Assembly (NCBI RefSeq): GCF_006636205.1
Contig: NZ_VIGB01000003.1
Span: 1,116,001-1,180,000, forward strand
Direction of reading: 5' to 3'
Length of the DNA: 64,000 nucleotides
Source: Kitasatospora acidiphila
GTDB lineage: Bacteria > Actinomycetota > Actinomycetes > Streptomycetales > Streptomycetaceae
The notes below the pieces were generated by a model. It was not told the origin of the DNA and did no database searches. It saw only the letters and a program-made list of their open reading frames with translations. Below, one piece after another: positions 9,205 through 18,451 of this stretch. The number at the start of each line of letters is the position of its first letter. Position 1 is the stretch's first letter. The position numbers were made by a program, and so were the translations under genes.

Positions 9205-10886
9205 GCTTCCTCCGTGCCTTCGGCCGCTGCGGTCACCAGGACGTCCACGCCGGTGACGGTTCCGTCGTTGTAGACTTTTTGCTTCTGGTAGACGAGGTCC
9301 AGGTCGTCGCCGTAGCGCTTGGCCAGCTGCGACCGGACCAGCTTGTACTGCGCGTTCAGCAGACCGTTCTCGATGGAGAACTGCTCGGCTGCCACCACGA
9401 CGCCGTAGATCCGCTGTTCGTACCGGAGCCGGTCGTTCAGCTCGGACACGCTGCGGGCCAGCGCCTGGTGATCGGTGCCGGGGGCCGCGGGTGACACGAC
9501 AGCCGTCAGGTACGGCTTTCCGTCACCGAACACCGCGCAGTCGTGGATCCCGGGCAGCTCGCGCAGGGGCTCCTCGACCAGCGGCACCAGGATGTTGAGG
9601 GCGCCGCTCAGCGTCACGATGTCGTCGACCCGGCCGTCGATGTAGAGGAAGCCGTCCTCGTCGACATGGCCGATGTCGAAGGTCCTGACCTCGCCGGTCG
9701 GCAGGTAGGTCTTCTCGTTGGCCCCGGGTCCGCACCAGGTGTAGCGGGTGTTGACCGGGTGGGTGGTGCCGACGATCAGGATCCCGTCCTTGTCGAAGCG
9801 GATCCGCTTGTGCGGCAGGACCTTGCCGACGCTGCCGACCCGGGCCGCACCGGGGTGGTTCTTCGAGACGATGCAGGTCTCGTTGAGCCCGTACCCCTCG
9901 TACAGCGGCACGCCGCAGTCGTTGAAGAAGTCGAGCATGGCCCGCCCGGCCGGGGCCGAGCCGGTCCACAAGTACCGGATCCGGCCGCCCAGTTCCGCCT
10001 GGACCGCCGCGCGCCGCGCTTGCGGGTCCGCCACCGGGCCGGCCGCCTCGACGCGTGCCTTGAGCTGCTCGTAGAAGCCGGGTACGCCCATCACCACGGT
10101 CGGCACGGTGGCCTTGGCGACTTCCAGCACGGTGATCCGGTCGGCCAGCGTGACGTCGTGGCCGTGCACCAGCGCCGAGTAGATCCAGTACCGCTGCTGG
10201 AGGAACCGCACCGGGAGGAAGACCATCAGGTTGTCCCCGTGGCGGTGGTCGAACATCTCCTGGACGGCGGCGATGGACTGGTTGACGCTCGCGGTGGTGG
10301 CCTCGATCCCCTTGGGGACACCGGTGCTTCCCGAGGTCTGCTTGATCGCGCAGATGTCCGCCGGGTCGTAGCCCTCGCCGAGGCCGGACGCCTCGAACCC
10401 GCCGCCCGCAAGGTCCGTCTCCTCGGCCCAGTCCATGACCTCGGCGATGTCGCGGACCTGCCCCCGCGCCCCGCCCTCGACGAAGAGGAGGGTCAGGCCG
10501 AACTCGTCGAGGATCTGCTCCGGTCGGTAGCGGCCGGGCTCGATGCCGGCCGTCACCGCGCCGAGCTTGAGCACGGCGAGGTCGAGCAGCACCCACTCGA
10601 TCCGGTTGGGCGCCATGATGCCGACCCGGTCGCGGGCCCGCACTCCCAGCTCGTACAGCCGCCCGGCCACCCGGCGGGCACGGCCGTCGAGTTCGGCCAG
10701 GGTCAGCGACTCGACGCGCTCCGCGTGCCGGAAGTGGATCCGGTGCTCGCTGTCCTGACACTCCGTCAGGGCGATCGTGTTGATCGCGTCGGTGACCGGC
10801 ACGACGGGACTGCGGGTGGGGTCCGGGATCTGGTCAGCCACGGGGTGTGTGCCCTCCTCGGTGTGCGGACTGGGAGTTGTGGTCAT
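9201..10886 (-). CDS. AMP-forming acyl/aryl-CoA synthetase-like ligase
   Basis: A 561-aa adenylate-forming enzyme. It shows the P-loop QTSGSTGVPKG, the YEGYGLNET motif, the hinge region DGRVDDIVTLSG and a late Lys (LLNAQYKLV). It should activate a carboxylic acid as acyl-AMP and pass it to CoA, an amine or an internal nucleophile; some homologues make beta-lactones. The ATG at 10886 overlaps the upstream stop (ATGA). A GTG at 10841 behind GAGGAGGG is an alternative start. There is no carrier-protein domain in the operon, so a free-acid or CoA route is more likely than NRPS loading. Confidence 0.85.
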   Translation of the reverse strand: MTTTPSPHTEEGTHPVADQIPDPTRSPVVPVTDAINTIALTECQDSEHRIHFRHAERVESLTLAELDGRARRVAGRLYELGVRARDRVGIMAPNRIEWVLLDLAVLKLGAVTAGIEPGRYRPEQILDEFGLTLLFVEGGARGQVRDIAEVMDWAEETDLAGGGFEASGLGEGYDPADICAIKQTSGSTGVPKGIEATTASVNQSIAAVQEMFDHRHGDNLMVFLPVRFLQQRYWIYSALVHGHDVTLADRITVLEVAKATVPTVVMGVPGFYEQLKARVEAAGPVADPQARRAAVQAELGGRIRYLWTGSAPAGRAMLDFFNDCGVPLYEGYGLNETCIVSKNHPGAARVGSVGKVLPHKRIRFDKDGILIVGTTHPVNTRYTWCGPGANEKTYLPTGEVRTFDIGHVDEDGFLYIDGRVDDIVTLSGALNILVPLVEEPLRELPGIHDCAVFGDGKPYLTAVVSPAAPGTDHQALARSVSELNDRLRYEQRIYGVVVAAEQFSIENGLLNAQYKLVRSQLAKRYGDDLDLVYQKQKVYNDGTVTGVDVLVTAAAEGTEEA

Positions 10887-12655
10887 GCGGGTGCGACTTC
10901 CGCCGGCGCGCCGGTCGCCATGGTGTACGGCCGCAGCCGCTCCCACGCTCGCGACTCGTACCAGTCCCGGCCGAATCCGCGCACCGGAGCGACCGAGAGG
11001 GTGCCGAACTCCAGCCCCTCGACCAGCGTTCGCCACATCTCGTCCACCAGGGAGCAGTGCCGGACCGCCTCGACCAGTTCCGCCCGGGTGTAGGGCGGGC
11101 TCTCCATCCGGACCAGCCGGATGTCGTAGCAGCCGCGGAAGCCGTGCCCGAAGGCGGTGAACGGAGGGTGCCACACCTGGGCTCCGGGGGCGCGGATCGT
11201 GTAGCGCACTCGCGAGGCGACGTGGCCGCCGTGGTGGTGCTCGGCGTGTTCCGCGATGTCGGGAATCTGCGGCGGGAAGAAGTAGTGGCGGTTCGCGGGG
11301 ATCTCGGCCCGGTCGAATTCGCCGGGGACGAAGTGCCAGCGGTTGAACATCATCCGTTGCGCCGCCCGCCAGAGGATCGGCACGGTCTCGTCACCGGTCG
11401 CGGCCATCCGCGTGGTGTGCGGCAGGCAGCAGCAGAAGAAGTCGCCCTTCTTGAGCGCCAGGACGCCCTCGGGGCCTCCCGGGCTGGCACCGCGCAACGA
11501 CGCCAGGTCTCTGATCGAACTGCTCATGCCGTAGTCGGAATCGGTTGCCAGGATCGCCGACAGGACGATCGCGCCGAGCAGTTCACCGATGGCACTCTGC
11601 TCCCCGGTGCCGGGTGCGGTGCCGTCCGGGCCCGCCTTCGCGTCGAGTTCGGCGGCGGCCAGCGTCATGGCCCGCAGATCCCTGCGGACCTTCCCCGACC
11701 CGGCCACGCCGAGGACGGTCCGGCCGAACTCGGCCACCAGTTCCGGCATCGTCTCGGGATCGCGGGGCAGCGGGAAGTCGGTGAGGTACTCGTTCTTGGC
11801 GAACGTCAGGCCGTTGATTCGGCGGTAACGCATCATTTCGGAGCGGTCGACCTCGGCCAGGAGATTTCTGACCCGGCCCGCCAATTCGAGCAGCGGAATG
11901 CCGTGCGGATTGTCCGGAACCCGCCCCACCGCCGCGCAGTAATTGACATAGCGGTCCATCAGGTAATCGCGGAGCCGGGTGGCCGAGAGCTGCCTTCCGT
12001 TGAACTCCTCGAATCGCACCGAACGGCCGCTGAGGAACAGGCAGGACGCCAGCACGACGAACAACCGGTCGGCCGGCCGCCAGGTTTCCACCGGACGTTC
12101 CCGCAGGCCCGCCAATAATCCGTCGCGAGTCAGGGTGTTGCTGCCGGCGTCGGATTTCGAGAACACGTCGCGGCCGACGAAGACGTAGACCGTCTCCACC
12201 CGCTCCACCCAGTCGGCGAGCTGCACCAGCCGGCGGTCGAGTTCGCCGCCCCGCGCCCAGGCCCGGAGCACGGCCTCGACCTCGAGGAGCTCCGCGGCCT
12301 CCCTGGCCTCCAGCGCGGCCGCCTCCTCGGCCACCATGTCCACGACCTGGGGCGGGACCCGCAACCAGCCCAGCGGCTCGGCCCGAGGGTCCGCCACCTC
12401 CCTGGGCCGCCAGAAGGCCAGCCCGGACAGCGCCGATCTGGTGACCCGGATCAGCTCCTCACCGGGCGTCGGCTGCTCGATGAGTTCGATATCGTCTCGA
12501 CCGAGCAGGTGCTGCATCAGCAGGGATTCCCAGACCGTCAACCTGGAACAGGCCAGCCGGAACGAAACGCGTCCGCTATTGGTGAGCTCGCCGAGCAGTC
12601 GGCGTGACGTTTCCGCCGGGCCCGGGACGGTACCGGTGGAACTCGAAAGAATCAT
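10883..12655 (-). CDS. Uncharacterised 590-aa protein, first gene of the ATP-grasp operon
   Basis: I do not recognise the family. The start is ATG at 12655 behind CAGGGG. The N-terminal half is mostly helical and rich in Arg, Leu and Glu. The C-terminal half has a Cys cluster and His (DFFCCCLPHTTRM), an Asn/His-rich stretch (ANRHYFFPPQIPD) and a His cluster (HAEHHHGGHVASR), suggesting a metal site. No signal peptide or membrane segment is evident. It contains an in-frame TTA codon (12118-12116) in the segment DGLLAGL, so expression may depend on the bldA tRNA. Translation is coupled to the ligase gene (ATGA overlap). As head gene of a biosynthetic operon it may be a novel enzyme; this is inference. 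Confidence 0.75.
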   Translation of the reverse strand: MILSSSTGTVPGPAETSRRLLGELTNSGRVSFRLACSRLTVWESLLMQHLLGRDDIELIEQPTPGEELIRVTRSALSGLAFWRPREVADPRAEPLGWLRVPPQVVDMVAEEAAALEAREAAELLEVEAVLRAWARGGELDRRLVQLADWVERVETVYVFVGRDVFSKSDAGSNTLTRDGLLAGLRERPVETWRPADRLFVVLASCLFLSGRSVRFEEFNGRQLSATRLRDYLMDRYVNYCAAVGRVPDNPHGIPLLELAGRVRNLLAEVDRSEMMRYRRINGLTFAKNEYLTDFPLPRDPETMPELVAEFGRTVLGVAGSGKVRRDLRAMTLAAAELDAKAGPDGTAPGTGEQSAIGELLGAIVLSAILATDSDYGMSSSIRDLASLRGASPGGPEGVLALKKGDFFCCCLPHTTRMAATGDETVPILWRAAQRMMFNRWHFVPGEFDRAEIPANRHYFFPPQIPDIAEHAEHHHGGHVASRVRYTIRAPGAQVWHPPFTAFGHGFRGCYDIRLVRMESPPYTRAELVEAVRHCSLVDEMWRTLVEGLEFGTLSVAPVRGFGRDWYESRAWERLRPYTMATGAPAEVAPA

Positions 12656-12899
12656 GGAAGCCCCTGGTCCGCAAGCCGAATGGCCGCACCACGCGCACCG
12701 CCGTTCCCGCGCGGGCGGCCTCGGCAAGCGAGGCTACCTGAATTGGACCCGACAAGCGAGACTATCGGATTTTCTACCGCGAGCGGAATCTCGATGGCAA
12801 CAACCGCGCCGATAATCGCCTCACACCCCATCGACACCAGGACCCTTTTACGGACCCGGTCATCCGGGTAGACCCACTGGCTATGGAGGTGAGCGACCG
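12656..12899. promoter_or_regulatory. Divergent promoter region: ATP-grasp operon / YihY gene
   Basis: 244 bp between divergent starts, with lower GC than the surroundings around 12735-12870 as expected of promoters. GGAGGT at 12885-12890 is the ribosome-binding site of the YihY gene. No clear operator palindrome was found by eye. Confidence 0.45.
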
Positions 12900-13856
12900 G
12901 TGAACGTCTTCGAACGAGCTGTGCGAGCGCTTGACCGGGCCCAGCAGCGCAGCACGGCGCCCGCCTTCGCGGTCGCCGTGGTGCGGAAGTACGGCGACGA
13001 CCGCGGCGGCCAACTCGCGGTGCTCATCACGTACTTCGGCTTCGTGTCGCTGATCCCGCTGCTGCTCCTGCTCAGCACCGCGCTGGGCTTCGCGCTGCAC
13101 GGACACCCGGACGCCCAGCGGGCCGTGCTCGACTCGGCGCTCGCCGACTTCCCGATCATCGGCAGCCAGTTGCGCCAGAACGTGCACTCCGTCCAGGGCA
13201 ACGGGCTCGCCGTGGCCATCGGCGTGCTCGGCCTGCTGTACGGCGCGCTCGGCGTCGCCCAGACCCTCCAGTTCGCCATGGCACAGGTCTGGAACGTCCC
13301 CGGCCGGCGCCGCCCCGGCTACCTGCCCCGACTCGGCCGGGGCCTGCTGCTCTTCGTGATCCTGGGCAGCGGCCTCGCGGTGAGCACCGCCGCCGCCCAG
13401 CTGACCGTCGCCACGGTCGGCGGACCGGCCGCGGGCGTGGGCGGCCTGGTGCTGTCCGCACTCCTCAACACCGGCCTCTACCTGGTCTGCTTCCGGACCC
13501 TCACCCCACGCGACGTCACCTGGCGCCGCCTGGTGCCCGGCTGCCTGTTCGCCGGGCCGGGGTGGACCGTGCTCCAGGCCCTCGGCGGCGCCCTGGTGGC
13601 GCACCAACTACGGCACGCGGACCAGATCTACGGCTTCTTCGGCACGGTCATCGGCCTGCTGTCATGGCTCTACCTCGGCGCCGTACTGACCGTCTACGCC
13701 GCCGAGACCAACGTCGTGCTGGCCCGGCGCCTGTGGCCGCGCAGCCTCATCCAGCCGCCCCTGACCGGCGCGGACCGCAAGGTGCTCACGGCCATCGCCC
13801 GCCAGGAGGAACGGCGCCCGGAGCAGGACATCCGCGTGCGCTTCAACGACCTGTGA
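12900..13856 (+). CDS. YihY/BrkB family inner-membrane protein
   Basis: A 318-aa polytopic membrane protein with about six hydrophobic segments (GFVSLIPLLLLLSTALGF, LAVAIGVLGLLYGALG, LLFVILGSGLAV and others) and the family region FFGTVIGLLSWLYLGAVL. The family is widespread, of unsettled function, and often annotated as RNase BN by mistake. GTG at 12900 follows GGAGGT by nine bases. The gene is divergent from the ATP-grasp operon and looks like ordinary chromosome. Confidence 0.87.
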   Translation: MNVFERAVRALDRAQQRSTAPAFAVAVVRKYGDDRGGQLAVLITYFGFVSLIPLLLLLSTALGFALHGHPDAQRAVLDSALADFPIIGSQLRQNVHSVQGNGLAVAIGVLGLLYGALGVAQTLQFAMAQVWNVPGRRRPGYLPRLGRGLLLFVILGSGLAVSTAAAQLTVATVGGPAAGVGGLVLSALLNTGLYLVCFRTLTPRDVTWRRLVPGCLFAGPGWTVLQALGGALVAHQLRHADQIYGFFGTVIGLLSWLYLGAVLTVYAAETNVVLARRLWPRSLIQPPLTGADRKVLTAIARQEERRPEQDIRVRFNDL

Positions 13857-13939
13857 GTTTCAAGGAGCTGTGAGCGGCGCCGCCCTCGTCGGCACGGCCC
13901 CACCCGGCTCCCCCGGCCCCGCCCCCGTTCGTCCGCCGG

Positions 13940-14914
13940 TCACCCCGGCAGGCGCTCCGGCAGCCGTTCGGCGGCCGCGGTGAGCCGACCCGCGAGCACC
14001 CTGAGGCTGTCCCGCAGTTCGTCGGGGCTGTGGATGGTGAAGGGCCATTCCAGGGAGGCCAGGAGGCGGGCCACGCCGTCGAGCTGTTCGGCCCGCGTGC
14101 ACATCAGCACCCCGCCGGGATGGGCGGTGAGGACGGCGGCGGAGTCCGGCAGGCGGCGCGCGATCTCCTCGATGGGCCCGTCGATGAGGACCTCGACCTG
14201 CCAGCGGTAGGGCGCCTGCGCGAGCGCGGCGGTGAGGTGGCCGACCGGGTCGAAGCCGGCCGGGGTGGTGAAGCCCTCCGCCCGGGGCTCGACCGAGGCG
14301 ATGCGGTCGATGCGGAAGGTGCGCAGACCGCCGCGGAGGTGGTCGTGGCCGATCACGTACCAGCGCCCGGCGTGGAAGACCACACCGTACGGGTCTAGGG
14401 CGCGTTCGCTCTGCTCCTCGCGCCAGGACCGGTAGCGCAGGTCGACGGTGCGACCGGAGCGGGACGCCTGGGCCAGGGACAGCAGCACGCCTGTCTCGGG
14501 TGCTTGCGCGATCACCGTGCCGGCGGTGAAGGAGAGGGTGTCGCGCATGGCGGCCAGCGGTTCCCGCAGGGGTTTGGGCAGCACTCGTTCGATCTTGGCC
14601 AGGGCGCTGGCCCGGGCCGTCGCGGTACTGCTCAGGCCCAGCCGCTCGCCGGCGATCAGGCCGAGGACGACCGCCAGGGCCTCGTCGTTGGTGAGCACCA
14701 GGGGTGGCATCTGGTAGCCGTGGGCCAGCCAGTAGCCGCCGTAGCGGCCGCCTTCGGACTCCACGGGGATGCCCAGCTCGCGTAACCGCGCCATGTACCG
14801 GCGGATGGTACGGACATCGGTGCCCAGGCGGTCGGCCAGCTGGGTGCCGGTGAGCCCGGCGTCCGTCTGGAGCAGTTCGAGCAGGGCCAGTACGCGTGTC
14901 AAGGGGTGAGACAT
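13940..14914 (-). CDS. WYL-domain transcriptional regulator (DeoR/YafY type)
   Basis: A 324-aa regulator. An N-terminal winged helix (LTGTQLADRLGTDVRTIRRY) is followed by a WYL domain (RYRSWREE..., HAGRWYVIGHDH) and a C-terminal WCX-like part. It is divergent from the esterase gene at 14998 with only 83 bp between, so it probably controls that gene and itself. ATG at 14914 is preferred to a TTG two codons upstream. A TTA codon is present at 14785-14783 (ARLREL), suggesting bldA dependence. Confidence 0.87.
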   Translation of the reverse strand: MSHPLTRVLALLELLQTDAGLTGTQLADRLGTDVRTIRRYMARLRELGIPVESEGGRYGGYWLAHGYQMPPLVLTNDEALAVVLGLIAGERLGLSSTATARASALAKIERVLPKPLREPLAAMRDTLSFTAGTVIAQAPETGVLLSLAQASRSGRTVDLRYRSWREEQSERALDPYGVVFHAGRWYVIGHDHLRGGLRTFRIDRIASVEPRAEGFTTPAGFDPVGHLTAALAQAPYRWQVEVLIDGPIEEIARRLPDSAAVLTAHPGGVLMCTRAEQLDGVARLLASLEWPFTIHSPDELRDSLRVLAGRLTAAAERLPERLPG

Positions 14915-14997
14915 CGTCAACTCGTGATACCAGGGCGGAATCTGTCCTGCATTGATCCTACGCTCCCTGTGTCACCTCGAAAGGGAGAAGATCCGCA

Positions 14998-15732
14998 ATG
15001 GCTACTTTCGTACTCGTTCCCGGTGCCTGGCTGGGAGCCTGGGCTTGGGAGGAGACCGCCCGTGCCCTGCAGGAGCTCGGCCACACGGTGCTGGCCCTGA
15101 CGCTCACCGGCCTGGGCGAGCGCGCCGACCAGGCGACCCGGGACACCGACCTGGACACCCACGTCGACGACATCGTCGCCTCCGTCGAGCAGGCGGACCT
15201 GCGCGATGTCACGCTGGTGGCGCACAGCTACGCCGCGGCCCCCGTCACCGCGGCCGCCGGGCGGCTGGGATCACGGCTGAAGCGCCTGGTCTACCTCGAC
15301 AGTGCCCCGTTCGCCGAGGGCATGCGGATGCTGGACCTCATGCCGTCGGACGTGGCGGAGCAGCTGAGCCGGCAGGTCGCCGACCACGGGGAGGGGTGGC
15401 GCCTGTCGATGCCGCCCTTCGAGGCCCTCGGCTCCTTCGGCAGCCTCGACGGGCTCGGCGAGGAGCAGCGCGGCCGGGTGCGCGCCCTGGCCGCACCCCA
15501 GCCGTTCGGCACCTTCGTGCAGCGGCTCACCGGCCCGGACCAGGCCGACCCCGGCGTGGACCGGGTGCTGGTCGCCTGCAACGACTTCCGGGCGCTCATG
15601 GACGCCGAGGTGCCGATGCTGGCCTTCCTGAACCAGCCGCCGTGGCGGCGCTTCGACCTGCACACGGGGCACTGGCCGATGCTGTCGGTGCCCGCCGAGC
15701 TGGCCGACGTCCTGCACGCCGCGGTCGCCTGA
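14998..15732 (+). CDS. Alpha/beta hydrolase (esterase-like) divergent from the WYL regulator
   Basis: A 244-aa small alpha/beta hydrolase of the MES/HNL-like type: FVLVPGAWLGAWAW at the start, nucleophile elbow VAHSYAA, a late Asp (ACNDFRALM) and catalytic His (DLHTGHWPM). Start ATG at 14998 behind AAGGGAGAAG. It is probably a cytoplasmic esterase induced through the adjacent WYL regulator; the substrate is unknown. Confidence 0.85.
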   Translation: MATFVLVPGAWLGAWAWEETARALQELGHTVLALTLTGLGERADQATRDTDLDTHVDDIVASVEQADLRDVTLVAHSYAAAPVTAAAGRLGSRLKRLVYLDSAPFAEGMRMLDLMPSDVAEQLSRQVADHGEGWRLSMPPFEALGSFGSLDGLGEEQRGRVRALAAPQPFGTFVQRLTGPDQADPGVDRVLVACNDFRALMDAEVPMLAFLNQPPWRRFDLHTGHWPMLSVPAELADVLHAAVA

Positions 15733-15898
15733 CCGCTGCCTGACCACTGCCGGGACGCCGCCGGGACGCCGCCGGAACGCCGCGCCGGCGGCGGCAAACT
15801 GTGGAAGTGCCGTGGGAACGTCCGCGTGAGAAGGGTGGGGTGGCGAGTGCCGGGGCTATCGTCGTGCTTCTCGGAACAACCGCCGTGGAGGAGGACGG

Positions 15899-16930
15899 GT
15901 GGACTTACCAGCACTCACCAGTCAGACGGTCGCGCTCTACCGGCAGTTGCTGTCCGAGCCCCGATCCCGTGTCGCCAGCGCAGCCGCGGCCCTGGGGCTG
16001 ACCGAGGAGGCGGCCCGGGCGCTGGTCGACGAGCTGCGCGTCCTGGGCCTGGTGCGCACCGCGCCGGACGACGAGCAGCGGCTGGTGGCGGTGAACCCGG
16101 CCGTGGCGGTGGCGCAGACGCTGTTCCCGGAGGAACGGGACCTGCGCAAGCGCCAGCAGGAGCTGGCTAGGGCCCGGGCGGAGCTGGAGGAGCTCGAACA
16201 GTTCTACACGGAGCACCGCAAGCAGTGCCGGGGAGCGGCCGCGATCGAGATCCTGCCCGGCCTGGAGGCGGTCCGCTCGATGCTGCGTCAACTCGCCGAC
16301 TCCTGCGTCGAGGAGGTGCTGACCTCGCAGCCGGGCGGCGGGCGGGCCACGCCCGTGCTGGAGGAGGCGATCGGCCGCGACGAGGAGATGCTGCGCCGGG
16401 GCGTCCGGATCCGGACGCTCTACCAGCACACCGCTCGCTACGACCCGCCGACCGCGGCCTACGTGGAGCGGGTGACCAGGCTCGGCGCCGAAGTCCGCAC
16501 GCTGAGCGACGGGTTCGCCCGGATGATCGTCTTCGACCGCCGGGTCGGCGTGGTCTCCCTGCACGACGAGCCGTACGGCGCGGTGCTGGTGCACGATGCC
16601 AGTCTGCTCGACTTCATGCTGACCTCGTTCGAGCGGGCCTGGGTCGAGGCGGCCCCCTACCCGACCAGCTACTCCCAGCGCGAGGTGCAGGCCCTCTCCG
16701 CCGAGATCCGCAAGGACATCGTCCAGTTGCTGGTGGCGGGTCTGGACGATCGCGCGATCTCCCGCCGGCTCGGCATGGCGCTGCGGACCTGCCAGCGCCA
16801 CATCTCCACGATCATGGAGGGTCTGGGCGCGCGCAGCCGCTTGCAGGCCGGCTATCTGATCGCCCAGCAGGGGCTGCTGGAGGAATCGCGCCGACCGCAG
16901 GACCCGCCGACCGCCGACGTGCCCGGGTAG
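15899..16930 (+). CDS. TrmB-like/LuxR-type HTH regulator with a TTA third codon
   Basis: A 343-aa regulator. It has an N-terminal winged helix (residues ~5-60), a coiled region, a TrmB/PLD-like sensor region (VLTSQPGGGR, RGVRIRTLYQHTARYD, FARMIVFDRRVGVV), and a C-terminal LuxR-type HTH (DDRAISRRLGMALRTCQRHI). GTG at 15899 follows GGAGGAGGAC. The third codon is TTA (15905-15907), so translation should depend on bldA tRNA. It is paralogous to the regulator at 19037-20038; an antiporter and a secreted DTGWG peptide lie between them. Confidence 0.85.
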   Translation: MDLPALTSQTVALYRQLLSEPRSRVASAAAALGLTEEAARALVDELRVLGLVRTAPDDEQRLVAVNPAVAVAQTLFPEERDLRKRQQELARARAELEELEQFYTEHRKQCRGAAAIEILPGLEAVRSMLRQLADSCVEEVLTSQPGGGRATPVLEEAIGRDEEMLRRGVRIRTLYQHTARYDPPTAAYVERVTRLGAEVRTLSDGFARMIVFDRRVGVVSLHDEPYGAVLVHDASLLDFMLTSFERAWVEAAPYPTSYSQREVQALSAEIRKDIVQLLVAGLDDRAISRRLGMALRTCQRHISTIMEGLGARSRLQAGYLIAQQGLLEESRRPQDPPTADVPG

Positions 16931-16934
16931 ACCG

Positions 16935-16959
16935 GGCAGGCCGGGTAGACCGGCCTGCC
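16935..16959. terminator. Perfect hairpin terminator between convergent genes
   Basis: GGCAGGCCGG (16935-16944) and CCGGCCTGCC (16950-16959) form a perfect 10-bp stem with a GTAGA loop. The hairpin lies between convergent stops at 16930 and 16967 and should work in both directions. There is no U-tract, as is usual in Streptomyces. Confidence 0.8.
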
Positions 16960-16966
16960 TGCCGGC

Positions 16967-18421
16967 TCAGAACGCCGTGCCGCTGGTGCTCGACACCGTG
17001 GCCAGCTCGGGGGGCGGCACGGGTGCCGGACGCCGCCCGGCGAACACCCGGGCGATGCCGGACAGGGCGGGCGCGGTGACCGCCGTGCTGATCAGCGTCA
17101 TCACCACCAGCAGCGAGTAGACCAGGGAGCTGATGACACCGAGCTGGTAGCCGATGCTCAGGATGACCAGCTCGGTCAGCCCCCGGCAGTTCATCAGCGC
17201 GCCCAGCGACAGCGCCTGCGGCCAGCCGATACCGTCGACCCGGGCCGCGGCCGAGCTCGCTCCCCACTTGGCGAGCATCGCGACGGCCGTGATCAGCAGG
17301 CACCAGACCCATCTGGTGGGATCGGACCCCAGCAGGTCCAGCCGGATGTTCAGCCCGGCGGAGACGAAGAACAGCGGGAGCAGCAGGCCGGCGACGCCGC
17401 GCAGGTGCTCGACCGCCGCGTTGACGGGCGGCAGGTTCCGGGGCATGACCGCACCGAACAGGAAGGCGCCGAAGATCGGATGGACGCCGATCCGGTCGGT
17501 GGCGTACGAGCTGAGCAGGACGCCGCCGAGGAGCAGCGGCAGGACCGCTGCCACGGGGACGGGCCTGGACGCATCCGCGCGGCCGACCCGTACCAGCAGG
17601 GGCCGCACGCCGTACCGCATGACGAGGAAGAAGGCGCCCGAGAGTCCGATCGTCACCAGCACCCGCGCCGGGCCGTGGTGTCCGGCCAGCGCGGTGACCA
17701 GGGCGAGCAGGCACCAGGCGATCACGTCGCCCACCGCCGCGCTGGTGAGGGCCAACGCGCCGAGCGGGGTGCGGTCCAGGCCGCGGTCGGTCAGCACCCG
17801 GGCCAGTACCGGGAACGCGGTGACGCTCATCGCCACCCCGATGAAGAGCGCGAACACCGGGAAACCGACGCCGGGTTCGGCGAACCGGGTGTACATCGGG
17901 ACGGCCAGCAGGATGCCGGCCAGCGCGGGCAGGGCGATCCCGGCGTGGCTGATCAGCACGGCCGACGACCGGTGGCGGCGCAGCTGGCCGAGGTCCAGTT
18001 CGTAGCCGATCAGGAACATGAAGGCCACCAGGCCGAGTTGGGAGAGCGTGTCGAGGACGGGGGCGAGGTGCGCCGTGAAGAGCCAGCGCTCGGTCCCCGG
18101 CGACAGCCGTCCGAGCAGCGAGGGGCCGAGCAGGATGCCGGCCAGGATCTCGCCGATCACCGCCGGCTGCCCGAGCCTTCGGCAGCACCGGCCGGCCAGT
18201 TGGGCACAGAGCAGGATCAGCGGCATGGCGACCAGGAAGGTACCGAACACGCTGGTCGACTTCGCGGCCCCGCCGGGTGCCCGCGGGCCGCCGTCGCCGC
18301 CGATCGCGTGGAGCAGCAGGGCGATCGCCGCAGCGGTGACGGCCACCAGGGCCAGATGGGCGAGCAGGGTGGGGGCGCGTCCGGCCCCGGGGCGCCGGTC
18401 CGGACTGTTGCTTCCGCGCAT
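16967..18421 (-). CDS. CPA2 family cation/proton antiporter
   Basis: A 484-aa membrane protein with 12-13 hydrophobic segments. It shows the family segments AVIGEILAGILLGPSLLG, LGLVAFMFLIGYELDL, TSAAVGDVIAWCLLAL (the conserved GD) and GLTELVILSIGYQLG. It probably exchanges Na+ or K+ for H+. Such antiporters are often linked to streptomycete biosynthetic clusters and to regulators of the type flanking it. It is transcribed in the same direction as, and 30 bp downstream of, the DTGWG peptide gene, so the two are probably cotranscribed. Confidence 0.87.
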   Translation of the reverse strand: MRGSNSPDRRPGAGRAPTLLAHLALVAVTAAAIALLLHAIGGDGGPRAPGGAAKSTSVFGTFLVAMPLILLCAQLAGRCCRRLGQPAVIGEILAGILLGPSLLGRLSPGTERWLFTAHLAPVLDTLSQLGLVAFMFLIGYELDLGQLRRHRSSAVLISHAGIALPALAGILLAVPMYTRFAEPGVGFPVFALFIGVAMSVTAFPVLARVLTDRGLDRTPLGALALTSAAVGDVIAWCLLALVTALAGHHGPARVLVTIGLSGAFFLVMRYGVRPLLVRVGRADASRPVPVAAVLPLLLGGVLLSSYATDRIGVHPIFGAFLFGAVMPRNLPPVNAAVEHLRGVAGLLLPLFFVSAGLNIRLDLLGSDPTRWVWCLLITAVAMLAKWGASSAAARVDGIGWPQALSLGALMNCRGLTELVILSIGYQLGVISSLVYSLLVVMTLISTAVTAPALSGIARVFAGRRPAPVPPPELATVSSTSGTAF

Positions 18422-18451
18422 GGCAGCCTTCCAGGTGGATGCTGTTGGGGG

